Shown: positions 38,969-49,067, counted from the first letter of the stretch. The stretch: 64,000 bases of DNA from Bifidobacterium erythrocebi (GCF_012932675.1 NZ_JAAIIF010000006.1:124001-188000), one strand, 5' to 3'. Notes: generated by a model not told the origin, from the letters alone. Program-made: numbers and translations.

Positions 38969-40341
38969 TGACCACCAATAATGAACCTATCGGTGCAACA
39001 GGCTCCGGCGGCGTCGCCGCGTCTGCCGGCAAGCCGCGCTCGCCGTACGCGGTGCTGTTCTCCATCCCCGGCACGAAGGCGTTCTGCGCGTCGGGGGCGT
39101 TGGCGCGTCTGCCGATGTCGATGATGGGTCTGGGCATCATCCTCGCTCTGAACCACCTGTACGACAATTGGACGATCGCCGGCACCATGAGCGCCGCCTA
39201 CGTGCTCGCCACCGCGGCCGTCACCCCGCTGTACGCGCGCCTGTTCGACCGATTCGGCCAGCGCAGGATCGGCAAGGCCGTGCTCGCCGTGCAGATCGTC
39301 GCCATGCTCGGCTTCGCGTTCGCCGCACTGGTGCGCGTGCCCATTCCGCTGTTGTTCCTGCTCGCCATCGTCATGGGTTTGACCCAGTTCGCCTTCGGGG
39401 CGCTGGTGCGTACCCGCTGGGCGTATGTGCTCGACCGCACCGGCAACAGCGAGATGCTCAACACCGCCTATGCGTTGGAATCCGCCATCGACGAGATCGT
39501 GTTCATCTTCGGGCCGATTCTCGCCGCGTTCCTGGCCGCATCCGTGCATCCGGTCTCCCAGCTGTTCGTGCCGACTGCCGCCAGCGCCATCGGCGGCACG
39601 ATCTTCTTCGCCCTGCGCGATACGCAGCCGCCCGTGGTCCGGGCCATCGAGGTGAGCGCCGTCAGCGCCGACGACAAGGACGTGCGCGCCGCCAACGCGC
39701 CGGGCCGCGCCGACGAGAACGCCACCAGGCTGAGCCTCAAGCAGCTGAAGAGAAGCGGTGCAAAGGCTAGGCGCAACGTGCTCACCTATGCCGGCGTGAT
39801 CCCGCTGCTGCTCGTCTTCATCATCTTCAACATGAGCTTCACCGCGTTTGACACCTCCATGACCGCCGTGATGAAATCGCTGCACCTCGACTCCGTGCTT
39901 GGCGTGCAGCTCGCCATGCTGGCGGTAGGCTCGTGCATCGGTGCGCTCGCTTTCGGTTCGCGCGAGCTCAAGGGGTCGCGCTGGCTGCACATGGTGATGT
40001 TCCTGTCCGCCATGACCGTCGGATTCGTGGTCATCCACGCCTGCATGGGCAATCTGATCGTCATGGGCTTGGTGGAGATTCTGACCGGCCTGACCATCTC
40101 TCCGGTATTCGCCTCCGGCAATCTGGTGATGAAGGAGACGGTGCCGGAGGAGTCGCTTACCGAAGGGCTGTCGTGGGTCTCCATGGCGGGTACCGTGGGC
40201 TCGTCCTTCGGTTCCATGATCACCGGCATCGTGCTCGATCATGCCACACCGAGCACCAGCCTCATGATGCCGTGGATCTTCGTGCTGTGCTCGATTCCGT
40301 TCGCGTTGCTCGGCTGGATCATCGTCCGCAAACGCGGCTAG
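38968..40341 (+). CDS. Major facilitator superfamily transporter
   Basis: A 457-residue membrane protein with about 12 hydrophobic segments. The cytoplasmic loop ARLFDRFGQRRIGKAVL between the second and third helices matches the MFS signature, and the central loop (about 215-260) is hydrophilic. It is coupled to the upstream acetyltransferase through a 1-bp overlap and ends at a strong terminator. A drug or metabolite efflux role is plausible but unproven. Confidence 0.87.
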   Translation: MTTNNEPIGATGSGGVAASAGKPRSPYAVLFSIPGTKAFCASGALARLPMSMMGLGIILALNHLYDNWTIAGTMSAAYVLATAAVTPLYARLFDRFGQRRIGKAVLAVQIVAMLGFAFAALVRVPIPLLFLLAIVMGLTQFAFGALVRTRWAYVLDRTGNSEMLNTAYALESAIDEIVFIFGPILAAFLAASVHPVSQLFVPTAASAIGGTIFFALRDTQPPVVRAIEVSAVSADDKDVRAANAPGRADENATRLSLKQLKRSGAKARRNVLTYAGVIPLLLVFIIFNMSFTAFDTSMTAVMKSLHLDSVLGVQLAMLAVGSCIGALAFGSRELKGSRWLHMVMFLSAMTVGFVVIHACMGNLIVMGLVEILTGLTISPVFASGNLVMKETVPEESLTEGLSWVSMAGTVGSSFGSMITGIVLDHATPSTSLMMPWIFVLCSIPFALLGWIIVRKRG

Positions 40342-40372
40342 TCTCGAACGCATACGAATAGTGACGGGTTTC

Positions 40373-40407
40373 GGACGGGAGCTTCCGTGCGGAGGCTCCC
40401 GTCCTTT
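40373..40407 (+). terminator. Terminator of the GNAT-MFS operon
   Basis: GGACGGGAGC (40373-40382) pairs with GCTCCCGTCC (40395-40404), followed by TTT. It lies between the MFS gene and dapB. Confidence 0.88.
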
Positions 40408-40426
40408 GCATAGATAAGGAGCAGAC

Positions 40427-41182
40427 ATGATTAGGGTTTCGGTCGTCGGCGCCAAGGGACGCATGGGTTCGCACGTGGTCGACGCGGTCAACGGCGCTGA
40501 GGATATGGAGCTGGCGCTCGCGCTCGACGCCGGTGACGATCTGAAGAACATCGCCCCGGCCAACACCGATGTGGTGGTGGAATTCACCGTGCCGTCCGTC
40601 AGCCTGGGCAATGTGCTCACGCTGATCGCGCAGGGCGTGGACGTCGTGGTCGGCACCACCGGCTGGACCGATGAGAAGCTGGCCCAGGTGCGTGAGGCGA
40701 TCGCCAATAGTCCCCGTCCCGACAGCCAGAAGGTGTTCATCGCGCCGAACTTCGCCATCTCCGCGGTACTCGCCGACTACTTCGCCACCAAGGCGGCCAA
40801 GTACTTCGAGTCCGCCGAGGTCATCGAACTGCATCATCCGAACAAGGTGGACGCGCCGTCCGGCACCGCCATCCACACCGCCCACGGCATCGCCGAGGCG
40901 CGTAAGGCGGCGGGTCTGGGCGACGTGCCGGACAACACCGAAACCGATGGCGGCTCCCGCGGACAGGTGGTCGACGGCATCCACGTGCACGCCGTGCGTC
41001 TGCGTGGCCTGAACGCCCACGAAGAGGTGCTGTTCGGCAATGCCGGCGAGCAGCTGACAATCCGCGCCGACAGCTTCGACCGCGGCTCGTTCATGCCGGG
41101 CGTGCTGCTGGCCGTGCGCAAGCTCGCCTCCGACGCGCCGACTGGTCTGACCATCGGCCTCGACAACTTCCTCGACCTGTAG
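40427..41182 (+). CDS. dapB: 4-hydroxy-tetrahydrodipicolinate reductase
   Basis: A 251-residue NAD(P)H-dependent enzyme of the lysine/diaminopimelate pathway. The N-terminal dinucleotide-binding loop is VVGAKGRMGSHV. The signature IELHHPNKVDAPSGTA contains the catalytic His and Lys. AAGGAGC precedes the start. dapA follows on the same strand after about 170 bp, so consecutive steps of peptidoglycan precursor synthesis are grouped. Confidence 0.95.
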   Translation: MIRVSVVGAKGRMGSHVVDAVNGAEDMELALALDAGDDLKNIAPANTDVVVEFTVPSVSLGNVLTLIAQGVDVVVGTTGWTDEKLAQVREAIANSPRPDSQKVFIAPNFAISAVLADYFATKAAKYFESAEVIELHHPNKVDAPSGTAIHTAHGIAEARKAAGLGDVPDNTETDGGSRGQVVDGIHVHAVRLRGLNAHEEVLFGNAGEQLTIRADSFDRGSFMPGVLLAVRKLASDAPTGLTIGLDNFLDL

Positions 41183-41350
41183 ATCTCATCCCCAGGTTCC
41201 CTCAGGCCGCCGGCATCCGCGCATATGCCGGTGTCGGCGGCATGGAGGGGGAGGAGGAGAATGCCGGTTCGTGGCGGCAAACCTTCCACAATGTGGCTCT
41301 TGAGCGCAAAGCGGCGTCAAGAGTCCGTGGCGGGAAGTACCGTGTCAACT

Positions 41351-42256
41351 ATGAGTGAGAGTGACATGCACCTTTTGAACCCGGCTCCGTTTGGCCGCAT
41401 CCTTCCCGCAATGATTACCCCGATGAAGCCCAATGGCGACGTCGATTTCGAAGCGGCTCAGAAGCTCGCCAAGCAGCTCGTCGCCGATGGCGCCGACGGC
41501 TTGGTCGTCAACGGCACGACCGGCGAATCGCCTGTCACCCATATGGATGAGAAGGTGGATCTCGTCCGCGCGGTCAAGGAAGTCGTGGATGTGCCGGTGA
41601 TCTCCGGCGCAGGCTCCAACGACACCGCGCACACCGTTCGCATGGTGGAGCAGACCCAGGAGGCGGGCGCCGACGCGGTGCTCGTGGTCATGCCGTATTA
41701 CTCCCGTCCGAGCCAGGACGGCATCGTCGGCCACTACAAGGCCGTCGACGAGAACACCGACAAGCCGATCATCGTATACGACGTTCCTTCCCGCACCGGC
41801 CTGAAAGTCAAGATCGAAACATACGACCGTCTTGCCGAACTGGATCACGTCGTGGCCGTCAAGGATGCCACCGGCGATCTGGCGGCAGCGGTCGAGAAGC
41901 AGCAGCGCACCGGTCTCGCTTGGTATTCCGGCGATGACGGCCTGTTCCTGCCGTTCCTGTCCATCGGTGCCGTGGGCATTATCTCCGTGATCGCGCATGT
42001 CGCGGCCGGCCCCATGGCCGAACTGGTCAACGCCTTCGATCGTGGCGATATCCATGAGGCCCAGCGTCTGGCCAACCGTCTTGCCCCGCTCGTCCATTCC
42101 CTCAACGGTGACGGCTATCAGGCCGTCATGGCCAAGGCCGCGCTCAAGGTGCGCGGCGTATTGGACAGCACCACCATGCGTCTGCCGAACATCGGTCCGG
42201 ATGCCGCACAACTCGAGAAAGCAAAGGCAGGCATGCAAGCCGCCGGACTGCTGTGA
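41351..42256 (+). CDS. dapA: 4-hydroxy-tetrahydrodipicolinate synthase
   Basis: A 301-residue class I aldolase condensing pyruvate with aspartate semialdehyde. NGTTGESPV is the substrate-binding motif. VYDVPSRTG contains the catalytic Tyr, and VVAVKDATGD the Schiff-base Lys. The start at 41351 gives the family length; ATG 41366 is also possible, and an upstream in-frame extension to 41225 lacks similarity. No strong ribosome site is visible. It works directly before DapB in the pathway. Confidence 0.94.
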   Translation: MSESDMHLLNPAPFGRILPAMITPMKPNGDVDFEAAQKLAKQLVADGADGLVVNGTTGESPVTHMDEKVDLVRAVKEVVDVPVISGAGSNDTAHTVRMVEQTQEAGADAVLVVMPYYSRPSQDGIVGHYKAVDENTDKPIIVYDVPSRTGLKVKIETYDRLAELDHVVAVKDATGDLAAAVEKQQRTGLAWYSGDDGLFLPFLSIGAVGIISVIAHVAAGPMAELVNAFDRGDIHEAQRLANRLAPLVHSLNGDGYQAVMAKAALKVRGVLDSTTMRLPNIGPDAAQLEKAKAGMQAAGLL

Positions 42257-42356
42257 GGCGGTCCTCGAGTTTCGCCGTGCGCAGCCGGGCGATTCCAGCT
42301 GTCGCTTCCGTAAGAGTACGGAAGCACATCAAATGAATAAGGAATAGTCCCTCAGT

Positions 42357-44234
42357 ATGGCACAAGAAAAGAAAGCAACGAAAAGCACGCGTCGCCGCGG
42401 ATCGGCGTCGCGCAAAACCAACGATACGCAGAAGAACGCCACCCGTCGTTCCTCCGGTTCCCGTGGCCGCGGGCGCAACCAGAAGAACTCCGCTCCGCAG
42501 GCCACCGCGCCGCAGCAGGATGCTGTGCTGATCGCGCCGCCGAAATACCGCAAGGGTTCGATGCGCATCACGCCGCTCGGCGGCCTTGGCGAAATCGGCC
42601 GTAACATGAACGTGATCGAGTACAACGGCCATCTGCTGCTCATCGATTGCGGCGTGCTGTTCCCTGAAGAGGAACAGCCGGGCGTCGATCTGATTCTGCC
42701 CGATTTCAGCTACATCAAGGATCGTCTCGACAAGGTCGAGGCGCTGGTGCTTACGCACGGTCACGAGGATCATATCGGTGGCGTGCCGTATCTGCTGAAG
42801 CTGCGCCCGGATATCCCGCTGATCGGTTCCAAACTTACCCTGGCCTTCGCGGAGGCGAAGTGCAAGGAGCATCATCTCAACCCGACGAAGGTCGAGGTCA
42901 CCGGTCGTGACAAGCTCAAGGCTGGTCCGTTCGAGCTTGAGTTCATCAACGTCACGCATTCCATCCCGGACGCGCTGGCCGTATATGTCAAGACCCCGGC
43001 CGGCTCCCTGATCGACACCGGCGATATCAAGCTCGACCAGCTGCCGCTCGACCATCGCATCACCGATCTGGTCGAATTCGGCAAGATCGGCGAAAAGGGC
43101 GTGGATCTGCTCATGATGGATTCCACGAACGCCGAGGTCCCGGGCTTCGTCAAGCCGGAAACCTCCATCGGCCCGGCGCTTGACCAGGCGTTCGCGCAGG
43201 CCACCCGCAAGATCATCGTCGCCAGCTTCTCCAGCCATGTGCATCGCGTGCAGCAGGTCGTGGACGCCGCGCACAAGTACGGCCGCAAGGTCGTGTTCGT
43301 CGGTCGTTCGATGGTGCGCAACATGTCCATCGCAGCCGATCTCGGCTACCTGCACATCCCCGAGGACACCGTGGTGGATCTCAAGCAGGCGAACGACATT
43401 CAGGACGACAAGCTCGTCTACATGTGCACCGGTTCGCAGGGCGAGCCGATGGCGGCGCTCGGACGTATCGCGGACGGCAACCACCGTGACATCCACATCA
43501 ACGAGTTCGATACCGTCATCCTCGCCAGCTCCCTGATTCCGGGCAACGAGCATGGCGTGTACAAGGTCATCAACAAGCTCGTGCAGCTCGGCGCGAAGGT
43601 CGTCAACCGCGACAACGCCGCCGTGCACGTGTCCGGCCACTGCAACGAGGGCGAGCTGCTGTACATGTACAACATCGTCAAGCCCAAGTGCGCCATGCCT
43701 ATCCACGGCGAGAACCGCCACCTGGTCGCCAACGGCCTGATCGCCGTCAAGACCGGTGTGGATCCGCAGAACGTGGTGCTCGCGGAAGACGGTGACGTGG
43801 TCGACCTGTACCATGGCAAGGCCGCGGTCGTCGGCTCCGTGCCGTGCGGCTACGTGTACGTCGACGGCGATTCGGTCGGCGAGCTGACCGACGAGGAGCT
43901 GGAGAAGCGCCGCATCCTCGGCACCGAGGGCTTCGTCTCCAGCTTCGTGGTGGTCGACACCGACGCCCGCGAGGTCGTGTCCGGTCCGAAGATCTACCTA
44001 AATGCCGTGGCCGAGGACGAAAGCGAATTCGACAAGGTGCGCCATCAGATCGTCGAGCAGCTGAACGACGCGATGATGACGGGAACGAAGGATACGCACA
44101 AGCTGCAGCAGATCATGCGCCGTACCTTGGGCAGCTGGGTCGCACGCCAGCTGCACCGCAAGCCGATGATCGTGCCGGTCGTGGCCGATATCGCCACGGA
44201 CGTGGACGACGGCATGCTGGTCGGCCGCAAGTGA
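42357..44234 (+). CDS. rnj: Ribonuclease J
   Basis: A 625-residue metallo-beta-lactamase/beta-CASP ribonuclease with 5'-to-3' exonuclease and endonuclease activity on RNA. A Lys/Arg/Ser/Thr-rich extension of about 60 residues precedes the core, typical of actinobacterial RNase J. LTHGHEDHIGGVPYLL holds the zinc ligands, and the beta-CASP region includes GSQGEPMAAL and HVSGHCNEGEL. AAGGAAT lies upstream of the ATG. It follows dapA by 100 bp, a gene order seen in other actinobacteria. Confidence 0.95.
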   Translation: MAQEKKATKSTRRRGSASRKTNDTQKNATRRSSGSRGRGRNQKNSAPQATAPQQDAVLIAPPKYRKGSMRITPLGGLGEIGRNMNVIEYNGHLLLIDCGVLFPEEEQPGVDLILPDFSYIKDRLDKVEALVLTHGHEDHIGGVPYLLKLRPDIPLIGSKLTLAFAEAKCKEHHLNPTKVEVTGRDKLKAGPFELEFINVTHSIPDALAVYVKTPAGSLIDTGDIKLDQLPLDHRITDLVEFGKIGEKGVDLLMMDSTNAEVPGFVKPETSIGPALDQAFAQATRKIIVASFSSHVHRVQQVVDAAHKYGRKVVFVGRSMVRNMSIAADLGYLHIPEDTVVDLKQANDIQDDKLVYMCTGSQGEPMAALGRIADGNHRDIHINEFDTVILASSLIPGNEHGVYKVINKLVQLGAKVVNRDNAAVHVSGHCNEGELLYMYNIVKPKCAMPIHGENRHLVANGLIAVKTGVDPQNVVLAEDGDVVDLYHGKAAVVGSVPCGYVYVDGDSVGELTDEELEKRRILGTEGFVSSFVVVDTDAREVVSGPKIYLNAVAEDESEFDKVRHQIVEQLNDAMMTGTKDTHKLQQIMRRTLGSWVARQLHRKPMIVPVVADIATDVDDGMLVGRK

Positions 44235-44292
44235 ATCCCATGGATTCCATGACCGTGCGCATATAACGGTACGCAGTGCGCGTATGGCGTTG

Positions 44293-44338
44293 GGGCGTCT
44301 TGGCAGGGAGCCTAAACCTTCCTGCCAAGACGCCCTTT
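44293..44338 (+). terminator. rnj terminator
   Basis: GGGCGTCTTGGCAGG (44293-44307) pairs perfectly with CCTGCCAAGACGCCC (44321-44335), followed by TTT. A 15-bp stem with a 13-nt loop. Confidence 0.92.
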
Positions 44339-44420
44339 CGTCGTATGAGGGGATGTACGGAAAACAAATGTATCTGCACAAGACATGGGGTCTACGTAAG
44401 CTAGATACCAGCAATGCGAT

Positions 44421-44455
44421 GGGGCGGCATGACCGGCGTATGGTCATGCCGCCCC
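44421..44455. promoter_or_regulatory. Second perfect hairpin upstream of pepN
   Basis: GGGGCGGCATGACC (44421-44434) pairs perfectly with GGTCATGCCGCCCC (44442-44455) over a 7-nt loop. It has no T-tail and ends about 50 bp before pepN. It may be a leader structure of pepN, an operator, or a back-up terminator. Confidence 0.55.
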
Positions 44456-44504
44456 TGCACGTCATATAGCAGATGCAGAAATCAGAGATACTCGAAGGAG
44501 TTTC

Positions 44505-47111
44505 ATGCCCGGAGCAAACCTTACCCGTGTGGAGGCCGAAGAGCGCAAATCCATCGTGGAGGCGCCCATCCACTATTACGTCGATCTTGACCTCACCGTT
44601 GGCGGCAAGACGTTCGGCAGCGTCACCCGAATCAGCTTCGGCGCCAAGGCCGGCGCCTCCACGTTCCTCGATTTGATCGCCGACAGCGTCGAATCCGTCG
44701 AGCTCAACGGCGTCGCGCTCGATCCCGCCAAGGTGTTCGTCGACGATCGCATCGAACTGACCGACCTCAAGGAGAACAACGAGGTCGTCGTCAAGGCACT
44801 GTGCCGCTATTCCAATACCGGCGAAGGCCTGCATCGCTCCGTTGACCCCTCCGACGGCAACATCTACCTGTACTCCCAGTTCGAGGTCCCGGACGCACGC
44901 CGCGTGTACACGGTGTTCGATCAGCCCGACCTGAAGGCCATCTTCGACTTCACCGTGCTTGCACCGGAATCCTGGATCGTCACATCCAACATGCCGGCGC
45001 GTTCCGTGGAAGCCGCCGACGTCACTACCCAGGACGGCACGATGGGCGACCATGCGAACGAGGGCACGAAGCGCTGGCACTTCGAAAGCACCCCGGTCAT
45101 GAGCTCCTACCTCACCGCCATCTGCGCAGGCCCGTACGCCGAATGGCACACCGAATACAGCAACGAGGACGGCCGTACCGTGCCGATGGCCATGTACTGC
45201 CGTCAGGCGCTCGCCAAGGCCTTCGAGAAGGATGTCGACTACCTGTTCGACATCACCAAGAAGGGCTTCGCTTTCTATGCCAAGACGTGGGGCGTGCCGT
45301 ATCCGTACGCCAAGTACGACCAGATCTACGTGCCGGAATACAACGCTGGCGCCATGGAGAACATCGGCATGGTCACCATCCGCGACCAGTACGTGTTCGA
45401 ATCCAAGGTGACCGACGCCTATGCGGAGCGCCGTGTGGTCACCGTGCTGCACGAGCTCGCCCACATGTGGTTCGGCGACTACGTGACCATGAAGTGGTGG
45501 AACGACCTGTGGCTCAACGAGTCCTTCGCCGAATTCACCTCCACCATGGCCACCGCCGAGGCGACCGAATGGAAGGACGCCTGGGCCACGTTCTGCTCCG
45601 GCGAGAAGAGCTGGGGCCTGCGTCAGGACCAGCTGCACACCACGCACCCGATCGTCGCGCCGATCAACGACCTGAACGACACCTACGTGAACTTCGACGG
45701 CATCACCTACGCCAAGGGCGCCTCCGTGCTCAAGCAGCTCGTGGCCTATGTGGGCCGTGACAAGTTCTTCGAGGGCATCCACAGCTATCTCGACAAGCAC
45801 GCCTATTCCAACGCCACGCTGTCCGATCTGCTTGACGAGCTCGAGATCACCTCCGGTCGCGATCTGAAGGCGTGGAGCGCCAAGTGGCTTGAGGAATCCA
45901 GCATCAACACCATCACCCCGCAGGTCGAATCCGAAGACGGCAAGCTGACCAAGGTCACCCTGACCCAGACCGCTCCGGCCGAGTACCCGGTGCTGCGCCC
46001 GCATCGCCTGGCATTGGGCTTCTACAACGAGGACAAGGCCACCGGCAAGATCGTGCGCACCGACCGCGTCGAACTCGACGTGGACGGCGAGACCACCATC
46101 GTCGACGCTGTGGCGGGCAAGGAACGCCCGGCAGTGCTGCTGGTCAACGACGACGACCTGACCTATACCAAGATCCGCTTCGACGCGGAAAGCCTTGCAT
46201 TCGCCGAGCATAACCTGGAACGTTTCGATGACGCGCTCGCCCGCGCCGTGATCTGGCTGGCCTTCTGGGATATGACCCGCGACGGCGAGTTCCCGGCGGA
46301 ACGTTTCGTCGCCATGACGCTGCGTCTGCTGGCCCGCGAAACCGAATCCACCACGTTCCGCTACGCCCTGGCATGCATGGGCACCGCCGCGCACCACTAT
46401 GTCGCACCGGCATCCCGCGAGCAGGTGCTGGCGCAGGTCGCAAGCGAACTGTGGAAGCTGGCGAACAGCGCCGAGGCCGGTTCCGACAACCAGTTCCAGC
46501 TCGTCACCGCCTACCTTGGGTATGGCAAGGAAGGCGATGAGACGTTCGTGGCCAATGCCAAGGGGCTGCTCGACGGATCCGTCGCCCTGGACGGTCTCGA
46601 CATCGACAACAACATGCGTTGGACCATCATCAGCGCGCTGAGCGGGGTGAACGCGGTCGATCAGGCGTATATCGATGCTGAGCTCGCCAAGCGGGAGACC
46701 ACCGAGAACCGCGAGTTCGCACTTGGCGCACGTGCCGCCGCAGGCACCACCGAGGCCAAGGAATGGGCATGGGATCAGGCCCTGCACAATGCCGACCTGA
46801 CCAACATGCAGCTTGAGTCCATCGCGCGTGGTTTCGCCGGTACTCCGAGCGCCGAACTGGCCGATCCCTATGCCGAGCGGTATTTCGAAACGGCCGATTG
46901 GATCTGGAAGAACAAGACCTACCATATGGCCGAGGCGCTGCTCGTCGGACTGTACCCGGGGTATGCGGATCCTGCCAAGCTGGTGGAGCTGGGGGAGTCG
47001 TGGCTGGCCGACCATGCCGACGCCGACCGTGCCTTCAAGCGCATCATCACCGAGAACCTCGACGGCTCGCGTCGTACGCTCAAGGTGCGCGAATACAACG
47101 AGAACCTGTGA
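44505..47111 (+). CDS. pepN: Aminopeptidase N (M1 metallopeptidase)
   Basis: An 868-residue cytoplasmic zinc aminopeptidase that trims N-terminal residues from peptides. The substrate-anchoring GAMEN motif is at residues 282-286. The zinc site HELAH is His316-Glu317-His320, with the third ligand Glu in LWLNESFAEF. An N-terminal beta-domain and a helical C-terminal domain complete the M1 architecture at normal length. AAGGAG precedes the ATG. It is a single-gene unit bounded by hairpins. Confidence 0.96.
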   Translation: MPGANLTRVEAEERKSIVEAPIHYYVDLDLTVGGKTFGSVTRISFGAKAGASTFLDLIADSVESVELNGVALDPAKVFVDDRIELTDLKENNEVVVKALCRYSNTGEGLHRSVDPSDGNIYLYSQFEVPDARRVYTVFDQPDLKAIFDFTVLAPESWIVTSNMPARSVEAADVTTQDGTMGDHANEGTKRWHFESTPVMSSYLTAICAGPYAEWHTEYSNEDGRTVPMAMYCRQALAKAFEKDVDYLFDITKKGFAFYAKTWGVPYPYAKYDQIYVPEYNAGAMENIGMVTIRDQYVFESKVTDAYAERRVVTVLHELAHMWFGDYVTMKWWNDLWLNESFAEFTSTMATAEATEWKDAWATFCSGEKSWGLRQDQLHTTHPIVAPINDLNDTYVNFDGITYAKGASVLKQLVAYVGRDKFFEGIHSYLDKHAYSNATLSDLLDELEITSGRDLKAWSAKWLEESSINTITPQVESEDGKLTKVTLTQTAPAEYPVLRPHRLALGFYNEDKATGKIVRTDRVELDVDGETTIVDAVAGKERPAVLLVNDDDLTYTKIRFDAESLAFAEHNLERFDDALARAVIWLAFWDMTRDGEFPAERFVAMTLRLLARETESTTFRYALACMGTAAHHYVAPASREQVLAQVASELWKLANSAEAGSDNQFQLVTAYLGYGKEGDETFVANAKGLLDGSVALDGLDIDNNMRWTIISALSGVNAVDQAYIDAELAKRETTENREFALGARAAAGTTEAKEWAWDQALHNADLTNMQLESIARGFAGTPSAELADPYAERYFETADWIWKNKTYHMAEALLVGLYPGYADPAKLVELGESWLADHADADRAFKRIITENLDGSRRTLKVREYNENL

Positions 47112-47151
47112 TCCGCGCCTGAAGCCATAGGCGGAGCATAGGCAAACCAGC

Positions 47152-47201
47152 AAAGGCGGTCTTCCGTCCGATTCACATGAACCGGACGGAAGACCGCCTT
47201 T
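47152..47201. terminator. Bidirectional terminator between pepN and the GH13 gene
   Basis: A perfect 19-bp stem (47152-47170 with 47183-47201) has a 12-nt loop and flanking A/T runs on both sides. It is shared by the converging pepN and alpha-glucosidase genes. Confidence 0.93.
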
Positions 47202-47239
47202 GTGATGTACTCGCTATCGCGGCACGGCGGCCGCAACGA

Positions 47240-48859
47240 TCATTTCAGCATGATGAAGGACTGCGCGGGGAGCGTGATGGTGCCGTCGTCATCCGTATGG
47301 GCGTCGCCGATGGCGAACAACGATTCGCCATGCAGGCCGTCGACCGTGGCCTGTTCGGCGCCGCGCCCCGGATTGACCGCGATCACGATGCGGTTTCCGT
47401 CGCCGTCGAAGCGGGCGAACACCAGCGCGCGGCCATCGCCGGACAGCACATCGAAGCCGGCGTACGCGTGCAATGCCGGCTCCGCGGCCCGCAAGGCGAG
47501 CACCGACTGCATGGTGTGCCATAGCGAATCCTTGTTCGCCATCGCACGCTCCACGGTCGGTGCGTCCTCGGCCGGGTCGACGGGCAGATACAGCGAATCG
47601 GCGGGCGCCTCGGAGAATCCCAGGTTGGGGCCGCCGTTCCACTGCATGGGGGTACGGCTGCCGGTGCGGGTGTAGCCGCCCTCCTTGGTGGGCAGCTCGC
47701 GGTACCGCATGCCGATCTCATCGCCGTAATAGATGAACGGCGCGCCGGGCAGCGTGAGCAGCGTGGCGTAGGCAATCTTGAGCTCGCGTTCGGTCAGACG
47801 CTGTGCGGTGCGGAGCGTGTCGTGGTTGCAGGTGATGAGATTGAACAGGCCGTGATGGCGTTCCGCGTCGCGCACCTGCGGCACGTACTGGTTCAGGAAC
47901 TCGATGACGGGGGTGCCGCTGTCAGCGTTGAAATAGCTGGCATCGTTGTCATGGCATAGCGGGGTGTCGGTGTTGCGCAGCAGCATGTTGTACCCGTTGG
48001 GGTTGCCGTCCCAGCGCCAGTCGAGATAGAAGTCCATGTCGAATCCGGCTTCGAGGGACTGGTAGGGGCGCCCCCACTCGGAGACGAATGCCGCTTCAGG
48101 GAATTCCGGTCGGATCTTAGAGAACATATACCGCCAGGTCCTGATGGTGAAGGACTTGTCGTCGTCATCCTGCTTGACCAGGCTGTCCGCCATGTCCACG
48201 CGGAATCCATCGGCCCCTCGGGAGAGCCAGAACCGCATCACGTCGACCATCGCGTCGCAGGTGGCGGTGGCGTCGGGGCCGAGGGCGGGCTTCTGCCATT
48301 CGCGCTTGGGATGGGCGAAGCCGTAGTTCAGCGCGGGCTGGCATTTGAAGAAATTCAGGATATACGTGCCGTCGCGTTCCGCCTCACCGCCGATGAAGGG
48401 CAGACCGTCGCCGTTGGCGATCCACAGATTCGTCCATATATACCGTTCGGAAACGTTGTCATCGCCGACCGTGCGATCCCCCGGTTCCGCTTGGGAACTG
48501 GCCTTGAACCATGCATGTTCCCCGCTGGTGTGTCCTGGGACGAGATCGAGCAGCACATGCATGCCGCGGGAATGTGCCTCTTCGAAGAGACGCACAAGGT
48601 CGGCGTTGGTGCCGTAGCGTGGTGCGACCTTGGTGTAGTCGCGCACGTCGTACCCGGCATCCTTGAAGGGCGAATCGAAGCACGGATTGATCCACAGGGC
48701 GTTGCATCCCAGATTGTGGATATAGTCGAGACGCTGAATGATGCCTGTGATGTCACCGATGCCATCGGCGTTGCTGTCTTGGAAGCTCTGCGGGTAGATC
48801 TCGTAAAAAACCGCGGAATCAAGCCATTTCGGTGTGTTTTTGAATACGTTTTCTAACAT
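47240..48859 (-). CDS. GH13 alpha-glucosidase
   Basis: A 539-residue alpha-amylase-family enzyme without a signal peptide. It begins near WLDSAVFYEIYPQSFQDSN. GFRVDMADS carries the nucleophile Asp, FVSEWGRP the acid/base Glu and TCNHDT the transition-state Asp. PGAPFIYYGDEIGM is also typical. GAGGAAAC supports ATG 48859; an upstream in-frame start adds hydrophobic, unrelated residues. It is divergent from a maltose-type ABC operon and probably cleaves imported alpha-glucosides such as maltodextrins or isomalto-oligosaccharides in the cytoplasm. The exact GH13 subfamily and linkage preference were not resolved. Confidence 0.87.
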   Translation of the reverse strand: MLENVFKNTPKWLDSAVFYEIYPQSFQDSNADGIGDITGIIQRLDYIHNLGCNALWINPCFDSPFKDAGYDVRDYTKVAPRYGTNADLVRLFEEAHSRGMHVLLDLVPGHTSGEHAWFKASSQAEPGDRTVGDDNVSERYIWTNLWIANGDGLPFIGGEAERDGTYILNFFKCQPALNYGFAHPKREWQKPALGPDATATCDAMVDVMRFWLSRGADGFRVDMADSLVKQDDDDKSFTIRTWRYMFSKIRPEFPEAAFVSEWGRPYQSLEAGFDMDFYLDWRWDGNPNGYNMLLRNTDTPLCHDNDASYFNADSGTPVIEFLNQYVPQVRDAERHHGLFNLITCNHDTLRTAQRLTERELKIAYATLLTLPGAPFIYYGDEIGMRYRELPTKEGGYTRTGSRTPMQWNGGPNLGFSEAPADSLYLPVDPAEDAPTVERAMANKDSLWHTMQSVLALRAAEPALHAYAGFDVLSGDGRALVFARFDGDGNRIVIAVNPGRGAEQATVDGLHGESLFAIGDAHTDDDGTITLPAQSFIMLK

Positions 48860-48921
48860 TAGTTTCCTCAAAAAACAAAGAATGATGATGATTATTAATG
48901 ACACAGTGTAGCGTTGGCGTG

Positions 48922-48990
48922 GCATCGTTTGCAAAAAAGTGGTATATTGCTAACTGACGATGCAAGGCAGACCTCGCAGCAAACGTTTTG
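48922..48990. promoter_or_regulatory. Candidate LacI-family operators in the divergent promoter region
   Basis: GCAAACGTTTTG (48979-48990) is close to the palindrome GCAAACGTTTGC bound by MalR/AraQ-type LacI regulators in bifidobacteria. A half-match, CATCGTTTGC, lies at 48923-48932. The 208-bp AT-richer gap separates the GH13 alpha-glucosidase gene from the binding-protein gene, so both could be controlled from it. No LacI gene is encoded in this locus. Confidence 0.5.
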
Positions 48991-49067
48991 TAGAGGGGCG
49001 AACGCCGGGCATCAACACAGGTGATTGCGTTCTCATTGGACGGGGACGCATAAAGAAAGGAAGATCG

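Noticed and set aside
43998-47153. 1051-codon open frame on the minus strand
   Set aside because: It is antisense to pepN and the end of rnj, which are unambiguous.
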